64,000 nucleotides of DNA from Modestobacter sp. L9-4 (GTDB lineage Bacteria > Actinomycetota > Actinomycetes > Mycobacteriales > Geodermatophilaceae): contig NZ_CP077800.1 of assembly GCF_019112525.1 (NCBI RefSeq), positions 248,001-312,000 on the forward strand. Reading direction: 5' to 3'. Every line of letters begins with the position of its first letter. Position 1 is the first letter of the stretch. The translations under genes were made by a program, and so were the position numbers. Under the pieces are notes generated by a model. The model worked only from the letters and a program-made list of their open reading frames with translations. It was not told the DNA's origin and searched no databases. Of this stretch, positions 1 through 8,546 are shown one piece after another.

Positions 1-61
1 CGTCGTCTTCGGCTGGATGGCCATCACGAACGTCGCCGCCGGAGGCCACGGCCCGCTGTAG
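1..61 (+). CDS. C-terminal end of an unidentified gene cut by the window edge
   Basis: An open frame enters from the left edge (codons start at base 2) and ends at TAG 59-61. The 19 visible residues start with the hydrophobic stretch VVFGWMAI and end in GHGPL, so the tail of a membrane protein is possible, but this is too short to identify. The next gene starts 93 bases downstream. Shown only because it ends cleanly before ligB. It could also be a chance open frame. Confidence 0.3.
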   Translation, partial: VVFGWMAITNVAAGGHGPL

Positions 62-154
62 GGCCGCAGGCCACGGCGGCGTCCCGGCGCCGGTCCCCCG
101 GCCGGCGTGGAGCACCGTCCGGCCCGTCCGGCGCCGGGCTGGGAGCATGGCCCC

Positions 155-1687
155 GTGCTGCTCGCCGAGGTCGTCGCCGCGTCGGCCGCCGTCGCGGCCA
201 CCCGCTCCCGGACGGCGAAGGCGGGCCTGATCGCCGAGCTGCTGCGCCGGGCCGGTGCCGACGAGGTCGAGCCGGTCACCTCCTGGCTCGCGGGTGAGCC
301 GCGGCAGGGTCGGCTCGGGGTCGGCTGGCGCAGCCTGGGCGCGGCGGCGCACACCGCGGCGGGGGCGCCCGCGCTGGGCGTCGCGGAGGTCGACGGCGCG
401 CTGACCGCGCTGGCTGCCACCGCGGGCCCGGGGTCCGCCGCCCGGCGCGAGGCAGCCGTGGGCGCGCTGATGACGGCGGCCACCGCGGACGAGCAGCGCT
501 TCCTGGTGCGGCTGCTCACCGGTGAGCTGCGTCAGGGGGCGCTGGAGGGCGTGGTGCTCGACGCGGTGGCGCTCGCCGCGGACGTGCCGGCGGCGGCGGT
601 GCGGCGGGCGTTCATGCTCTCGGGCCGGCTGCCGGAGACCGCGGCGACCGCGTTGTCGGGCGGCGTGGCCGCACTGGAGGCGGTGCACCTGCAGGTGGGG
701 CGCCCGGTGCGGCCGATGCTGGCCAGCCCGGGGTCGTCCCTGGACGCGGCGCTGGCCGACCTGGGCAGCGACGTGACCGTGGAGGCCAAGCTCGACGGCG
801 CCCGCATCCAGGTGCACAAGGACGGCGGCGTCGTCCGGGTGTGGACACGCACGCTGCGCGAGGTGACCGACGGCGTCCCGGAGCTCGCCGAGCGGGTGCG
901 GGCGCTGCCGTGCGCGAACGCGGTGCTGGACGGGGAGACCCTCGCCCTGGACGACGACGGCCGCCCGCGGGCCTTCCAGGACACGATGAGCCGCTTCGGC
1001 AGCGACGCCGCGGACGCCGGTGTGCTGCTCAGCCCGTTCTTCTTCGACCTGCTGCACCTGGACGGCCGGGACCTGCTCGACGAGCCGCTGTCGACCCGGC
1101 TGGACGCGCTGGCCGGGCTGCTGGCCGGCGAGGAGCAGGCGCCGCTGCGGATGCCCGGCGTCCGGTCCCCCACCGGGGAGCAGGCGGCACAGGTGCTGGA
1201 CGACGCGCTGTCGGCCGGGCACGAGGGCGTGGTGGTCAAGGCGCTGGACGCCCCCTACGCAGCCGGCCGGCGGGGCAAGGCGTGGCAGAAGGTCAAGCCG
1301 GTGCACACCCTGGACCTCGTCGTCCTGGGCGCCGAGTGGGGCTACGGGCGGCGGTCGGGGCGGCTGTCGAACATCCACCTGGGTGCCCGCGACCCCGACG
1401 GTGGCCCGCCGCTGATGGTCGGCAAGACGTTCAAGGGGATGACCGACGAGCTGCTGGACTGGCAGACCGCGACCTTCCCCGGCCTGGCGCGGGAGACCCA
1501 CGAGTGGGGTGTGCTGCTGCGGCCGGAGCTGGTCGTGGAGATCGCCCTGGACGGCGCCCAGCGCAGCAGCCGCTACCCGGGCGGGGTGGCGCTGCGGTTC
1601 GCCCGGGTGCTGCGCTACCGGCCGGACAAGGACGCCGGCGACGCCGACGACCTGGAGGCGGTGCGGGCCCTGCTGGCCGGCGGCTGA
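155..1687 (+). CDS. ligB: ATP-dependent DNA ligase (LigB type)
   Basis: Seals nicks in duplex DNA through an enzyme-AMP intermediate. The 510-residue protein has the three-part layout of the family: an N-terminal DNA-binding domain (about 1-170), an adenylation domain with the nucleotide-attachment motif AKLDGARIQ (Lys about 212) and DGE and VVVK motifs further on, and an OB-fold C-terminal domain (about 400-510). Length and order match mycobacterial LigB (about 507 residues), a non-essential ligase distinct from NAD-dependent LigA. The GTG at 155 is preferred because GGGAG at 141-145 lies 9 bases upstream and the family begins with a LLAEVV-like segment. A longer frame from GTG 107 exists. 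It is followed by a repeat-rich spacer rather than an operon partner. Confidence 0.92.
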   Translation: MLLAEVVAASAAVAATRSRTAKAGLIAELLRRAGADEVEPVTSWLAGEPRQGRLGVGWRSLGAAAHTAAGAPALGVAEVDGALTALAATAGPGSAARREAAVGALMTAATADEQRFLVRLLTGELRQGALEGVVLDAVALAADVPAAAVRRAFMLSGRLPETAATALSGGVAALEAVHLQVGRPVRPMLASPGSSLDAALADLGSDVTVEAKLDGARIQVHKDGGVVRVWTRTLREVTDGVPELAERVRALPCANAVLDGETLALDDDGRPRAFQDTMSRFGSDAADAGVLLSPFFFDLLHLDGRDLLDEPLSTRLDALAGLLAGEEQAPLRMPGVRSPTGEQAAQVLDDALSAGHEGVVVKALDAPYAAGRRGKAWQKVKPVHTLDLVVLGAEWGYGRRSGRLSNIHLGARDPDGGPPLMVGKTFKGMTDELLDWQTATFPGLARETHEWGVLLRPELVVEIALDGAQRSSRYPGGVALRFARVLRYRPDKDAGDADDLEAVRALLAGG

Positions 1688-1731
1688 CCGGCGACGTCGG
1701 TCCGCCGCCAGGTGGGGACGGCACCGGCCGA

Positions 1732-1890
1732 GCGACATGTGGACGTGTCGACTCGGCGACAGGCACATGGGCCGACAGGCCGACTCGGGGACAGGCCGAC
1801 TCGTCGACGTGACGACACGTCGTCACGTCGACCCCGCGTGCTCGGCAGCACCGCACGTGGACAGTGCCCTGTGTCGACATCGCGACATGT
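1732..1890. repeat. Palindrome- and repeat-rich spacer between ligB and the HNH gene
   Basis: A short spacer dense in GTCGAC/GACATGT-type words. It contains a perfect 14-bp inverted repeat with a 2-base centre (1803-1816 and 1819-1832), a 14-base direct repeat GACAGGCCGACTCG (1774-1787 and 1790-1803, period 16), and the word GCGACATGT at both ends (1732-1740 and 1882-1890). It lies downstream of both converging genes, so the hairpin may serve as a bidirectional terminator. The direct repeats go beyond what a terminator needs. Confidence 0.7.
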
Positions 1891-1914
1891 CAACGTGAGC
1901 TGCGGTGGCCGCCG

Positions 1915-3558
1915 TCAGAACGGTGGGTCGTCCGCATCGGGTGGAGCGCCGCTGGTGACGAGCTGCGGGCTGGTGAGCTGCTGCTGTCCGGCGGGGAGCC
2001 GTAGGCCCGGTGGCCGGGTGGATCGGGTGACTCCGCTCGGGGTGGTCACCGACAGGACCCCGTCGGTGCTCATGGCGAACCGCCAGCCCGGGGCATGCGT
2101 CTTGAGCCGGTGGTGGCGGCGGCACAGGCAGCAGAGGTTGGCGCAGTCGGTCGCCCCGCCGTCCGAATGGGCCTGCACGTGGTCGAGGTCGGTCCGTGCT
2201 GCGGGGCGGCGGCAGCCGGGATGGCGGCACGTGCGGTCGCGGGCGTGCAGGAACCGGCGTTGCGCGGGTGTCGGGGTGTACCGGTCGACCGGCGGTGGCC
2301 GGTCGGTCACCGGGCAACCGCACCCGCCGCCTGGGTGATCGGTGCAGCCGCGGCATACCAGCCGCTGCAGCTCCGGTCGACTGACCGTCGCGCGCAGGGC
2401 GCCGGTGACCGGATCGACCAGCGAGACGTCCAACGACCCACCCCTCGGAGCCTGCAGCCCACCCGGGCACAGCGAGTCCAGCTGGTCGAGCAGGTCGCGC
2501 AGCTGCTCGTGAGTGATCGGCGCCCCGTCGACCGACGCGGCGTCCTCGTCGGTCGGCGTCCACGCCGGCGCTGCGGGGGTGTCGTCGTCTGCAGCGGACG
2601 GCGCGAGCAGCGTCCCCGCACCCACCCGCCTGAGCACCACGGGCAGCGGCGCGACCAGCTGCAGGTGCGCGGTCACCGGCTCGCGACTCGTGTCCCACGG
2701 CCGCAGGATCAGGTCACTCAGGGCCAGCGCGCGCAGCTGCACGATCGACCTCTCGTCGCCGTCGTCCTTCGCCATCCGCGCGTAGGCGTCGACGGTCTCC
2801 CGGCACGCCGCCGCGACCGGCGTCGGCAGGTCCGCGATCAGCTCCGACATGCCGTCACCGACCGACCGCACCCGCACATCGGCCGCCCGCTCCGCCCTCT
2901 CCCGCCGCCGGTCGGCAGCCGCCGCGTCGACGGCGATCAGCGCCGCGGCGGTGCGCTCCCGCAACCGTGCCGGGGTCTCCCCCGCGTGCGCCCACTCCAG
3001 CGCCTGCGCCTCGACCTCGGCCACGACCGCGGGCTCCACCGGACCACCCGCTGACTGCGACTGCCCGGCCAGCGCCCGCACGATCGCGTTCGCCCGCGGC
3101 TCGTCCACCAGCCCGTCGGCCAGCGCCTCCCAGGTGGTGGGCAGTTCGCGCACCAGTGCCAGCGACCGCTCCGCCAACCCCGTCGCTGCCGCCAGCGAGA
3201 TGCCACGCATCAGCGCCAGCTCGTCGACCAGGAACTCCGAGACCCCGACCGGTACCCGCGTCGGCGCCCAGCCCTCCACCCCGTGCCCGGGCTGGTCGTC
3301 GGTCAGGTCGGTCTGCGCGGGCCGGCGGGCGGCCAGCTCCGCCACCAACACCGCTTCGTAGGCAGCCAACTGCGCGCGCCCGTCGGCGACCGCACGCATC
3401 TCCCGCACCAGCTCGTCCTCCGAGCACAGCTCCGGCGCCAGCACCTCAGACAGACGGGTCCGGCGGCGCGTCACCCCCGGCGGGGGCGGCGCCCAGGCAG
3501 CCCGAGGCTCAGCACGGTCGACGACCGTCAGCCCCACCCCGTAGCCGCCTCCGAACAT
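1915..3558 (-). CDS. DUF222 / 13E12-repeat family protein with C-terminal HNH nuclease domain
   Basis: A 547-residue member of the actinobacterial DUF222-HNH family, related to the REP13E12 proteins of Mycobacterium. These are typically multi-copy and suspected to be selfish or mobile; their function is not settled. The helical DUF222 region covers about residues 40-350. The HNH zinc/metal-nuclease fold sits at about 430-492: CRHPGC, then LDHVQAHSDGG and CRRHHRLKTH give the expected His, Asn and His positions and paired cysteines. The nuclease signature is intact, so it is probably active. No other mobile-element genes adjoin it, but the spacer at its 3' end is repeat-rich. The ATG at 3558 gives a plausible family N-terminus; a shorter start is possible. 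Confidence 0.9.
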   Translation of the reverse strand: MFGGGYGVGLTVVDRAEPRAAWAPPPPGVTRRRTRLSEVLAPELCSEDELVREMRAVADGRAQLAAYEAVLVAELAARRPAQTDLTDDQPGHGVEGWAPTRVPVGVSEFLVDELALMRGISLAAATGLAERSLALVRELPTTWEALADGLVDEPRANAIVRALAGQSQSAGGPVEPAVVAEVEAQALEWAHAGETPARLRERTAAALIAVDAAAADRRRERAERAADVRVRSVGDGMSELIADLPTPVAAACRETVDAYARMAKDDGDERSIVQLRALALSDLILRPWDTSREPVTAHLQLVAPLPVVLRRVGAGTLLAPSAADDDTPAAPAWTPTDEDAASVDGAPITHEQLRDLLDQLDSLCPGGLQAPRGGSLDVSLVDPVTGALRATVSRPELQRLVCRGCTDHPGGGCGCPVTDRPPPVDRYTPTPAQRRFLHARDRTCRHPGCRRPAARTDLDHVQAHSDGGATDCANLCCLCRRHHRLKTHAPGWRFAMSTDGVLSVTTPSGVTRSTRPPGLRLPAGQQQLTSPQLVTSGAPPDADDPPF

Positions 3559-3665
3559 GCCCCCACGCTAGCCAGGAGGTACGACAGTTCCTGCAGGTCA
3601 GAGCCGCGCGAGCAGGCAGGTGAGCGCGCCCGTCCGCTGTCGTGCCGGCGGCTTCCGCCCACGGG

Positions 3666-4166
3666 TCACGACCGCGCCAAGTCCGACACCTCAGCGAGGC
3701 CCGCGGTCGTCGACAGGCACGCATCCGGCACGTCCGGCCACTGGACACGTGCGAACTCCCGCCAGCCGTCGCTGTGGAAGCCACCGCCGCCGCTGACCAC
3801 GTCCCCGACCACGAGCGTCTCCCCGCCCACAGAGACCGCGACCGACGGGCCGCTCCCCGCCTCCGTCCCGGCGGGCAGTCCGAGGAGCCACCGCTCCCCC
3901 GCACCGCCGTCCAGGACGAGGCAACCGCCGTCGGAGACCGCCAGCGTCCCGGAGACGAGCGCCGTCGCTGCAGCGCCGTCCGGCGACTCTGGGCTGACGT
4001 AGGCCGTCACCCCGTCCGACAGGTCCAGGACCGCGCAGCCGTCGTCACCGCAGCCGGCCAGCAGGACAGCGCCGAGGACCGCTCCGGCCACCCACCTGCC
4101 CCGTCGACCGGAGTGCCGGCGCACGTCCCGGTCCGGCACCGGGAGCGCACGCGTGCCGCGGGTCAT
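3666..4166 (-). CDS. Small secreted lipoprotein of unknown function
   Basis: A 166-residue protein with a long basic N-terminus followed by a hydrophobic segment ending in the lipobox LLAGC (Cys39), so it should be anchored to the outer face of the membrane. The mature part is short and rich in Gly, Val and Asp, with three cysteines (CGDDGC and DACL) that could form disulfides. No family is recognised. The ATG at 4166 was chosen because it places the signal peptide correctly; a longer frame upstream reads as Arg/Pro-rich noise. It starts 29 bases after the monooxygenase gene and may be read through from it. Confidence 0.72.
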   Translation of the reverse strand: MTRGTRALPVPDRDVRRHSGRRGRWVAGAVLGAVLLAGCGDDGCAVLDLSDGVTAYVSPESPDGAAATALVSGTLAVSDGGCLVLDGGAGERWLLGLPAGTEAGSGPSVAVSVGGETLVVGDVVSGGGGFHSDGWREFARVQWPDVPDACLSTTAGLAEVSDLARS

Positions 4167-4195
4167 CGACGGTGACCGGTCCTGCAGCCGGCCGT

Positions 4196-5974
4196 TCAGC
4201 GGCCGAGCACCGAGGCGAGGCTCGCGCGGAACCACTCGTGCGCCTGCGCCGCGGACTCCGGGGCGCCCAGGTGCCGCGCGGCGACGTAGCAGTCGGGACG
4301 CACCAGCAGCACCCCCGCGTCGCCGGTCTCGCGCAGCTCCGCCCACGTGCCGTACGGGTCGTCATAGGGCAGCCCGGGCCCGATCGGCACCTCGGTGAGG
4401 GTCAGCCCGAACTCCGACCCGACCGAACGCGCCGCGGCCAGCCAGTCCTCCCCGCCCACGCCGGTGACCACGCTGAACGCGCCGTGCCCGACCAGGTCCA
4501 GCGTCGACACCCGGTGCCCGGCGCGGGTCACCCAGGTGTGCGGCAGCTTGGCGCCGGGCCAGGTGGTCGGCTGGGCGTAGAGCTCGGGGTCGCGGCGGTA
4601 GGCCGGCATCGGCGTCCCGTCCGGGACGACGGCGCCGGAGGCGTAGCGCTGGTTGTGCTCCACGCCGTGGGCGTCGAACTCGTGCGCCTTGTAGGCGATG
4701 GCCTCCCGCAGCGCGGCGCGCACCTTCTCCCCCTCGGGCCCGGGCGCCTTGCGCAGCGCCAGCTGCCGGTCCAGGGCGGCGACGTCGGTGGTGTCGGTGA
4801 GGTCGAGCGCGGTGAGGATCCGGCCGGTGTCGGCGATGCTCTGGTTCGCCCGCTCCACCACCTGCCGGGCGATCGGCGCGCGCTCGGCGTCGTAGCTGTC
4901 CAGCAGCGCGGGTCCGGCCGTCCCGGCGACGACCGCCGCGAGCTTCCAGGACAGGTTGTAGGCGTCCTGGATCGAGGTGTTGGAGCCCAGGCCGTTGGTC
5001 GGGGGGTGCCGGTGCACGGCGTCACCGGCGCAGAACACCCGCCCACGGGCGATGGTCGTCGCGAAGTGGTGGTTGACCGTCCACGGGGACGCGGACTTGA
5101 CGGTCATCTCGAAGTCCTCGGTGCCCACCAGTGCCACGGCCAGCTCGCGCACGGCGGCGTCGGTGAACTCCGGCGGGCCGGCGGCGACCTCGTAGCCCCA
5201 CATGAGCATCCACTCGGTCCAGGGCTTGATCATCCGCAGCACGCCGAGCCCGACGCCCTCCTTCTCCGCGCCCGGCTGCAGCATCCAGTACAGGACCGAG
5301 GGCCGGTGGGCGACCAGGTGGGTGAGGTCGGCCTCGAACACGATGCTCATCGCGCCGGCCACCGCGCCCGGCCCCTCGAACGGCAGGTCGAGGTCGGCGG
5401 CGACCCGGCTGCGGGCACCGTCGGCGCCGATCAGGTACCGCGACCGGACGGCGTACTCGACGCCGGTCAGCCGGTCGCGCAGGGTGGTGGTGACGCCGTC
5501 GTCGTCCTGCACGTGCCGCAGGTACTCGGTGTCGAAGCGCACCTTCGCGCCCCGGTCCTGCGCGGCCTTGACCAGCACCGGCTCGGTGATCGTCTGCGGG
5601 GCGTCGAGCATCGTGCAGGGGCTGGCCAGCTCGTAGTCGGCGTGCCGCACGGTGTCGGTGCCCCAGGACGGGATCCGGCCCAGCTCCTCACCGACCAGGC
5701 TGGTGCAGAAGGTCGTGTTGCCCATCAGCTCCCACGGCGTGGCCAGCGCCAGCAGCGTCTCCTCGACGCCCATGTCCCGCAGCGCCTCCATCGTGCGCTG
5801 GTTGGTGATGTGCGCCCGCGGGGTGTCCGAGAGCCGGCCGTACCGGGTCACCACCAGCACCCCGGTGCCGTAGCTGGCCAGGAACAGCGCGGACGCCGCA
5901 CCGGCCGGCCCCGACCCGACGACGAGGACGTCGATCTCGACGGTGGGCGGCTGGTCGGTCCCTGCTGCGGTCAT
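4196..5974 (-). CDS. FAD-dependent aromatic monooxygenase (TfdB / 2,4-dichlorophenol 6-monooxygenase-like)
   Basis: A class A flavoprotein hydroxylase of about 592 residues, the usual length for the TfdB/PheA branch. Visible motifs: N-terminal dinucleotide fold VVGSGPAGAA, the IGADGARS (DG) motif near residue 165, and the FAD-ribityl motif GDAVHRHPPTNGLGSN near 300, followed by a thioredoxin-like C-terminal domain. Such enzymes add one hydroxyl to a phenol or hydroxylated N-ring using NAD(P)H and O2. The ATG at 5974 is preferred over GTG 5989, but the GGGGAG site is only 3 bases from it, so the start is uncertain. A hairpin separates it from the luciferase-like gene upstream. The substrate is unknown; the context suggests ring hydroxylation in the nearby catabolic block. 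Confidence 0.88.
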   Translation of the reverse strand: MTAAGTDQPPTVEIDVLVVGSGPAGAASALFLASYGTGVLVVTRYGRLSDTPRAHITNQRTMEALRDMGVEETLLALATPWELMGNTTFCTSLVGEELGRIPSWGTDTVRHADYELASPCTMLDAPQTITEPVLVKAAQDRGAKVRFDTEYLRHVQDDDGVTTTLRDRLTGVEYAVRSRYLIGADGARSRVAADLDLPFEGPGAVAGAMSIVFEADLTHLVAHRPSVLYWMLQPGAEKEGVGLGVLRMIKPWTEWMLMWGYEVAAGPPEFTDAAVRELAVALVGTEDFEMTVKSASPWTVNHHFATTIARGRVFCAGDAVHRHPPTNGLGSNTSIQDAYNLSWKLAAVVAGTAGPALLDSYDAERAPIARQVVERANQSIADTGRILTALDLTDTTDVAALDRQLALRKAPGPEGEKVRAALREAIAYKAHEFDAHGVEHNQRYASGAVVPDGTPMPAYRRDPELYAQPTTWPGAKLPHTWVTRAGHRVSTLDLVGHGAFSVVTGVGGEDWLAAARSVGSEFGLTLTEVPIGPGLPYDDPYGTWAELRETGDAGVLLVRPDCYVAARHLGAPESAAQAHEWFRASLASVLGR

Positions 5975-6014
5975 CTGCTCCCCGATCACGCGGCGCTGTC
6001 GGGGCGAGGCTCGC

Positions 6015-6056
6015 CGCCGGCCGGCGCTGTGTCAAGGCTCACAGCACCGGCCGGCG
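6015..6056 (-). terminator. Hairpin after the luciferase-like gene
   Basis: Arms 6015-6031 and 6040-6056 pair over 17 positions around an 8-base loop, just past the stop at 6065. The only non-Watson-Crick position becomes a G-U pair in minus-strand RNA but a C-A mismatch in plus-strand RNA, consistent with selection on the minus transcript. Confidence 0.65.
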
Positions 6057-6064
6057 CGGGCGGG

Positions 6065-7093
6065 TCAGGCGTCGGCGACCTGGGGGGCGACCTCGGTGCC
6101 CAGCAGCTCGATGCCGCGCAGCAGGTCGGCGTGCGCCAGCCGCGGGTTGGTCATCTGCAGCGAGATCCGGTCGACCCCGCCCAGCTGCCCAGAGATGCGC
6201 ACCAGCTTCTCCGCCACCGAGTCCGGGTCGCCCATGAAGAAGGCGCCGTTGGGACCGCTGGTCGCGTCGAACTGGGCCCGCGACGGGGCGGCGAACCCAC
6301 GCTCCCGGCTGACCTTGGTGAACATCTCGTGCCAGCCCGGGTAGATCGTGTCGGCGGCGGCCTTGCTGCTGTCGGCGACGAAGCCGAACACGTGCAGCCC
6401 GACCTGCAGCTTCTCGGGCGCGTGACCGGCCTGGGCGCCGGCGCGGCGGTAGAGGTCGATCAGCGGGGCGAACTGGCGGGGCTCACCGCCGATGATCGCG
6501 ACCATCAGCGGCAGGCCGAGCAGCCCGGCCCGGGCGAAGGACTCCGGGCTGCCGCCCACGCCCACCCAGATCGGCAGCGGGTCCTGCAGCGGGCGCGGGT
6601 AGACGCCCTGGCCGGTCAGCGACGGGCGGTGCCGGCCCGACCAGGTGACCCGCTCGGAGTCGCGGATCTTCAGCAGCAGGTCCAGCTTCTCGGTGAACAG
6701 GGTGTCGTAGTCGCCCAGCGACAGCCCGAACAGCGGGAACGCCTCGGTGAAGGAGCCGCGGCCGACCACCAGGTCGATCCGGCCCTTGCTGATCAGGTCG
6801 AGGGTGGCGAACTCCTGGAACACCCGCACCGGGTCGGCGGCGGACAGCACGGTGACCGCGCTGCCCAGCCGGATCCGCGACGTCCGGGCCGCGGCGGCCG
6901 CGAGGATCACCGCGGGCGCGGAGTCGTAGTACTCGGGGCGGTGGTGCTCACCGATGCCGAAGGAGTAGAGCCCGGAGGAGTCGGCCAGGGCGATCTCCTC
7001 CAGCAGGTGCTCCATCCGCTCCTCGGGCCCGATGAGCCGCTCGGTGGCCGGGTCGGTCACGGCCGAGACGAAGCTGTCGACGCCGATGTGCAC
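6065..7093 (-). CDS. LLM-class (luciferase-like) flavin-dependent oxidoreductase
   Basis: A 342-residue TIM-barrel flavoenzyme of the bacterial luciferase superfamily. The N-terminal strand HIGVDSFV, the GEHH motif (about residue 48) and the ISKGRIDLVVGRGSF segment are typical. Members use reduced FMN or F420 to oxygenate or reduce small molecules. The cofactor cannot be told from sequence alone. The GTG start has a GGAGG site 6-10 bases upstream. Divergent from the alditol-oxidase-like gene across a 110-base promoter, and followed by a hairpin and the TfdB-like hydroxylase on the same strand, so the two may be consecutive oxygenation steps. Substrate unknown. Confidence 0.85.
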   Translation of the reverse strand: MHIGVDSFVSAVTDPATERLIGPEERMEHLLEEIALADSSGLYSFGIGEHHRPEYYDSAPAVILAAAAARTSRIRLGSAVTVLSAADPVRVFQEFATLDLISKGRIDLVVGRGSFTEAFPLFGLSLGDYDTLFTEKLDLLLKIRDSERVTWSGRHRPSLTGQGVYPRPLQDPLPIWVGVGGSPESFARAGLLGLPLMVAIIGGEPRQFAPLIDLYRRAGAQAGHAPEKLQVGLHVFGFVADSSKAAADTIYPGWHEMFTKVSRERGFAAPSRAQFDATSGPNGAFFMGDPDSVAEKLVRISGQLGGVDRISLQMTNPRLAHADLLRGIELLGTEVAPQVADA

Positions 7094-7133
7094 GGGGTTC
7101 CTCCAGGTGGACGCGCGGGCGATTCCGTCAAAC

Positions 7134-7148
7134 GTTCAACCAGTGAAC
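7134..7148. promoter_or_regulatory. Palindrome GTTCA-N5-TGAAC in a divergent promoter
   Basis: A perfect 5-5-5 inverted repeat in the 110-base space between the divergent LLM and alditol-oxidase genes. It sits in a locally AT-richer patch, as operators often do here. The regulator is not encoded next door. Confidence 0.45.
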
Positions 7149-7203
7149 CAGGTCGACCCGCCCGGTATGCCCGCACCGCCCGCGCACGGAGGACACTCGG
7201 GCG

Positions 7204-8469
7204 GTGACCGAACTGGCAGTGCAGTGGGCAGGCATCAACTGGGCGGGGAACTACCGGTACGGCGCGACCGCGCTGCACCGCCCGGCGTCCCTGACCGAGC
7301 TCCAGGAGGTCGTGGCGCGCACACCGCAGCTGCACGTGCTGGGCTCGCGGCACTCGTTCAACGGCGTGGCCGACTCCGCCGAACTGGTGTCGCTGGAGGA
7401 CATGACCGACGCCGCGAGCCTGGTCGTCTCCCCCGACCGCCGCACGGTCACCGTCGACGCCGGGCTCAAGTACGGCGAGATCACCGAGGCGCTGCACCGC
7501 GAGGGCCTGGCGCTGCACAACCTGGCCTCGCTGCCGCACATCTCCGTCGCCGGTGCGGTGGCCACCGCCACCCACGGCTCGGGCGTGGGCAACCGCAACC
7601 TCGCCGGCGCCGTCGCCGGCCTGGAGCTGGTGACCTCCGACGGTGAGCTCGTCCGCGTCGCGCGCGGGGACGCCGACTTCGCCGGCATGGTCGTCGGCAT
7701 GGGCGCCCTCGGCGTCCTCACCCGGGTCACCCTCGACGTCGAGCCGGAGTTCTCCGTCGCCCAGCGGGTGTTCGACCACCTGCCCTGGGACGCGCTCTTC
7801 GAGAACTTCGAGGAGATCGTCTCCAGCGCCTACAGCGTCAGCCTGTTCACCCTCTTCGGCGGCGACGTCGACATGGTGTGGACCAAGTCCCGCACCGACG
7901 GCCCGGCCGTGCCGGAGGAGATGTTCGGCGCCCGACCCGCCGACGGCGAGCGGCACCCCATCCCCGGCATCGACCCGACGCCGGCCACCCCGCAGCTGGG
8001 CGTCGCGGGCCTGTGGTCGGACCGGCTGCCGCACTTCCGGATGGGCTTCACGCCCAGCAACGGCGACGAGATCCAGACCGAGTACCTGCTCCCCCGCAGC
8101 CAGGCCGTCGCCGGGCTCCAGGCGTTGCTGCGGCTCGGCCCGGCGATCCGGCCGCTGCTGCAGACCTGTGAGATCCGCACCATCGCCGCCGACGACCTCT
8201 GGATGAGCACCGCCCAGGGCCAGGACTCGGTGGCCTTCCACTTCACCTGGGTGCAGGACCAGCCCGCCGTCGAGCACCTGCTGGTCGACCTGGAGGGCGC
8301 GCTGCTGCCGCTGGGCGCCCGCCCGCACTGGGGCAAGGTCTTCCTCGCCGACGCCGCCACCCTGGCCCCGCGCTACGACCACCACGGCGACTTCGTCTCC
8401 CTGGTGCAGCGGATGGACCCCCGCGGCGCCTTCCGCACCGCCTGGCTCGAGCGCAACGTCCTGGGCTGA
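7204..8469 (+). CDS. Alditol oxidase-like covalent flavoprotein (AldO family)
   Basis: A 421-residue FAD oxidase closely resembling Streptomyces alditol/xylitol oxidase (about 418 residues). It has the GSRHSFN motif whose His50 is the expected covalent FAD attachment point, the HISVAGAVATATHGSG FAD-binding loop, and the C-terminal HWGKVF segment that lines the polyol site. Such enzymes oxidise a terminal CH-OH with O2, giving H2O2. GTG 7204 has GGAGGA at 7188-7193. First gene of a plus-strand run; a hairpin separates it from the next flavoprotein. The family substrate is a sugar alcohol, but side-chain oxidation of another hydroxylated compound is possible given its neighbours. Confidence 0.86.
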   Translation: MTELAVQWAGINWAGNYRYGATALHRPASLTELQEVVARTPQLHVLGSRHSFNGVADSAELVSLEDMTDAASLVVSPDRRTVTVDAGLKYGEITEALHREGLALHNLASLPHISVAGAVATATHGSGVGNRNLAGAVAGLELVTSDGELVRVARGDADFAGMVVGMGALGVLTRVTLDVEPEFSVAQRVFDHLPWDALFENFEEIVSSAYSVSLFTLFGGDVDMVWTKSRTDGPAVPEEMFGARPADGERHPIPGIDPTPATPQLGVAGLWSDRLPHFRMGFTPSNGDEIQTEYLLPRSQAVAGLQALLRLGPAIRPLLQTCEIRTIAADDLWMSTAQGQDSVAFHFTWVQDQPAVEHLLVDLEGALLPLGARPHWGKVFLADAATLAPRYDHHGDFVSLVQRMDPRGAFRTAWLERNVLG

Positions 8470-8476
8470 GTCACCC

Positions 8477-8514
8477 GGGGACGGCGGTAACACGGTCCTG
8501 ACGCCGCCGTCCCC
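8477..8514 (+). terminator. Hairpin after the alditol-oxidase-like gene
   Basis: Perfect 11-bp arms (8477-8487 and 8504-8514) around a 16-base loop, starting 8 bases after the stop. Likely a terminator or attenuator before the next flavoprotein gene. Confidence 0.5.
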
Positions 8515-8546
8515 TCGCTGAGACGTCCGCGCGGCACGCTGCCGCC

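Noticed and set aside
107-154. Longer N-terminus for the DNA ligase from GTG 107
   Set aside because: The extra 16 residues are not ligase-like, and the ribosome site at 141-145 fits the GTG at 155.
4172-7207. 1011-codon open frame antisense to the TfdB-like and LLM genes
   Set aside because: Arg/Gly/His-rich low-complexity translation with no domain, and it covers two well-supported genes. It is a by-product of high GC.
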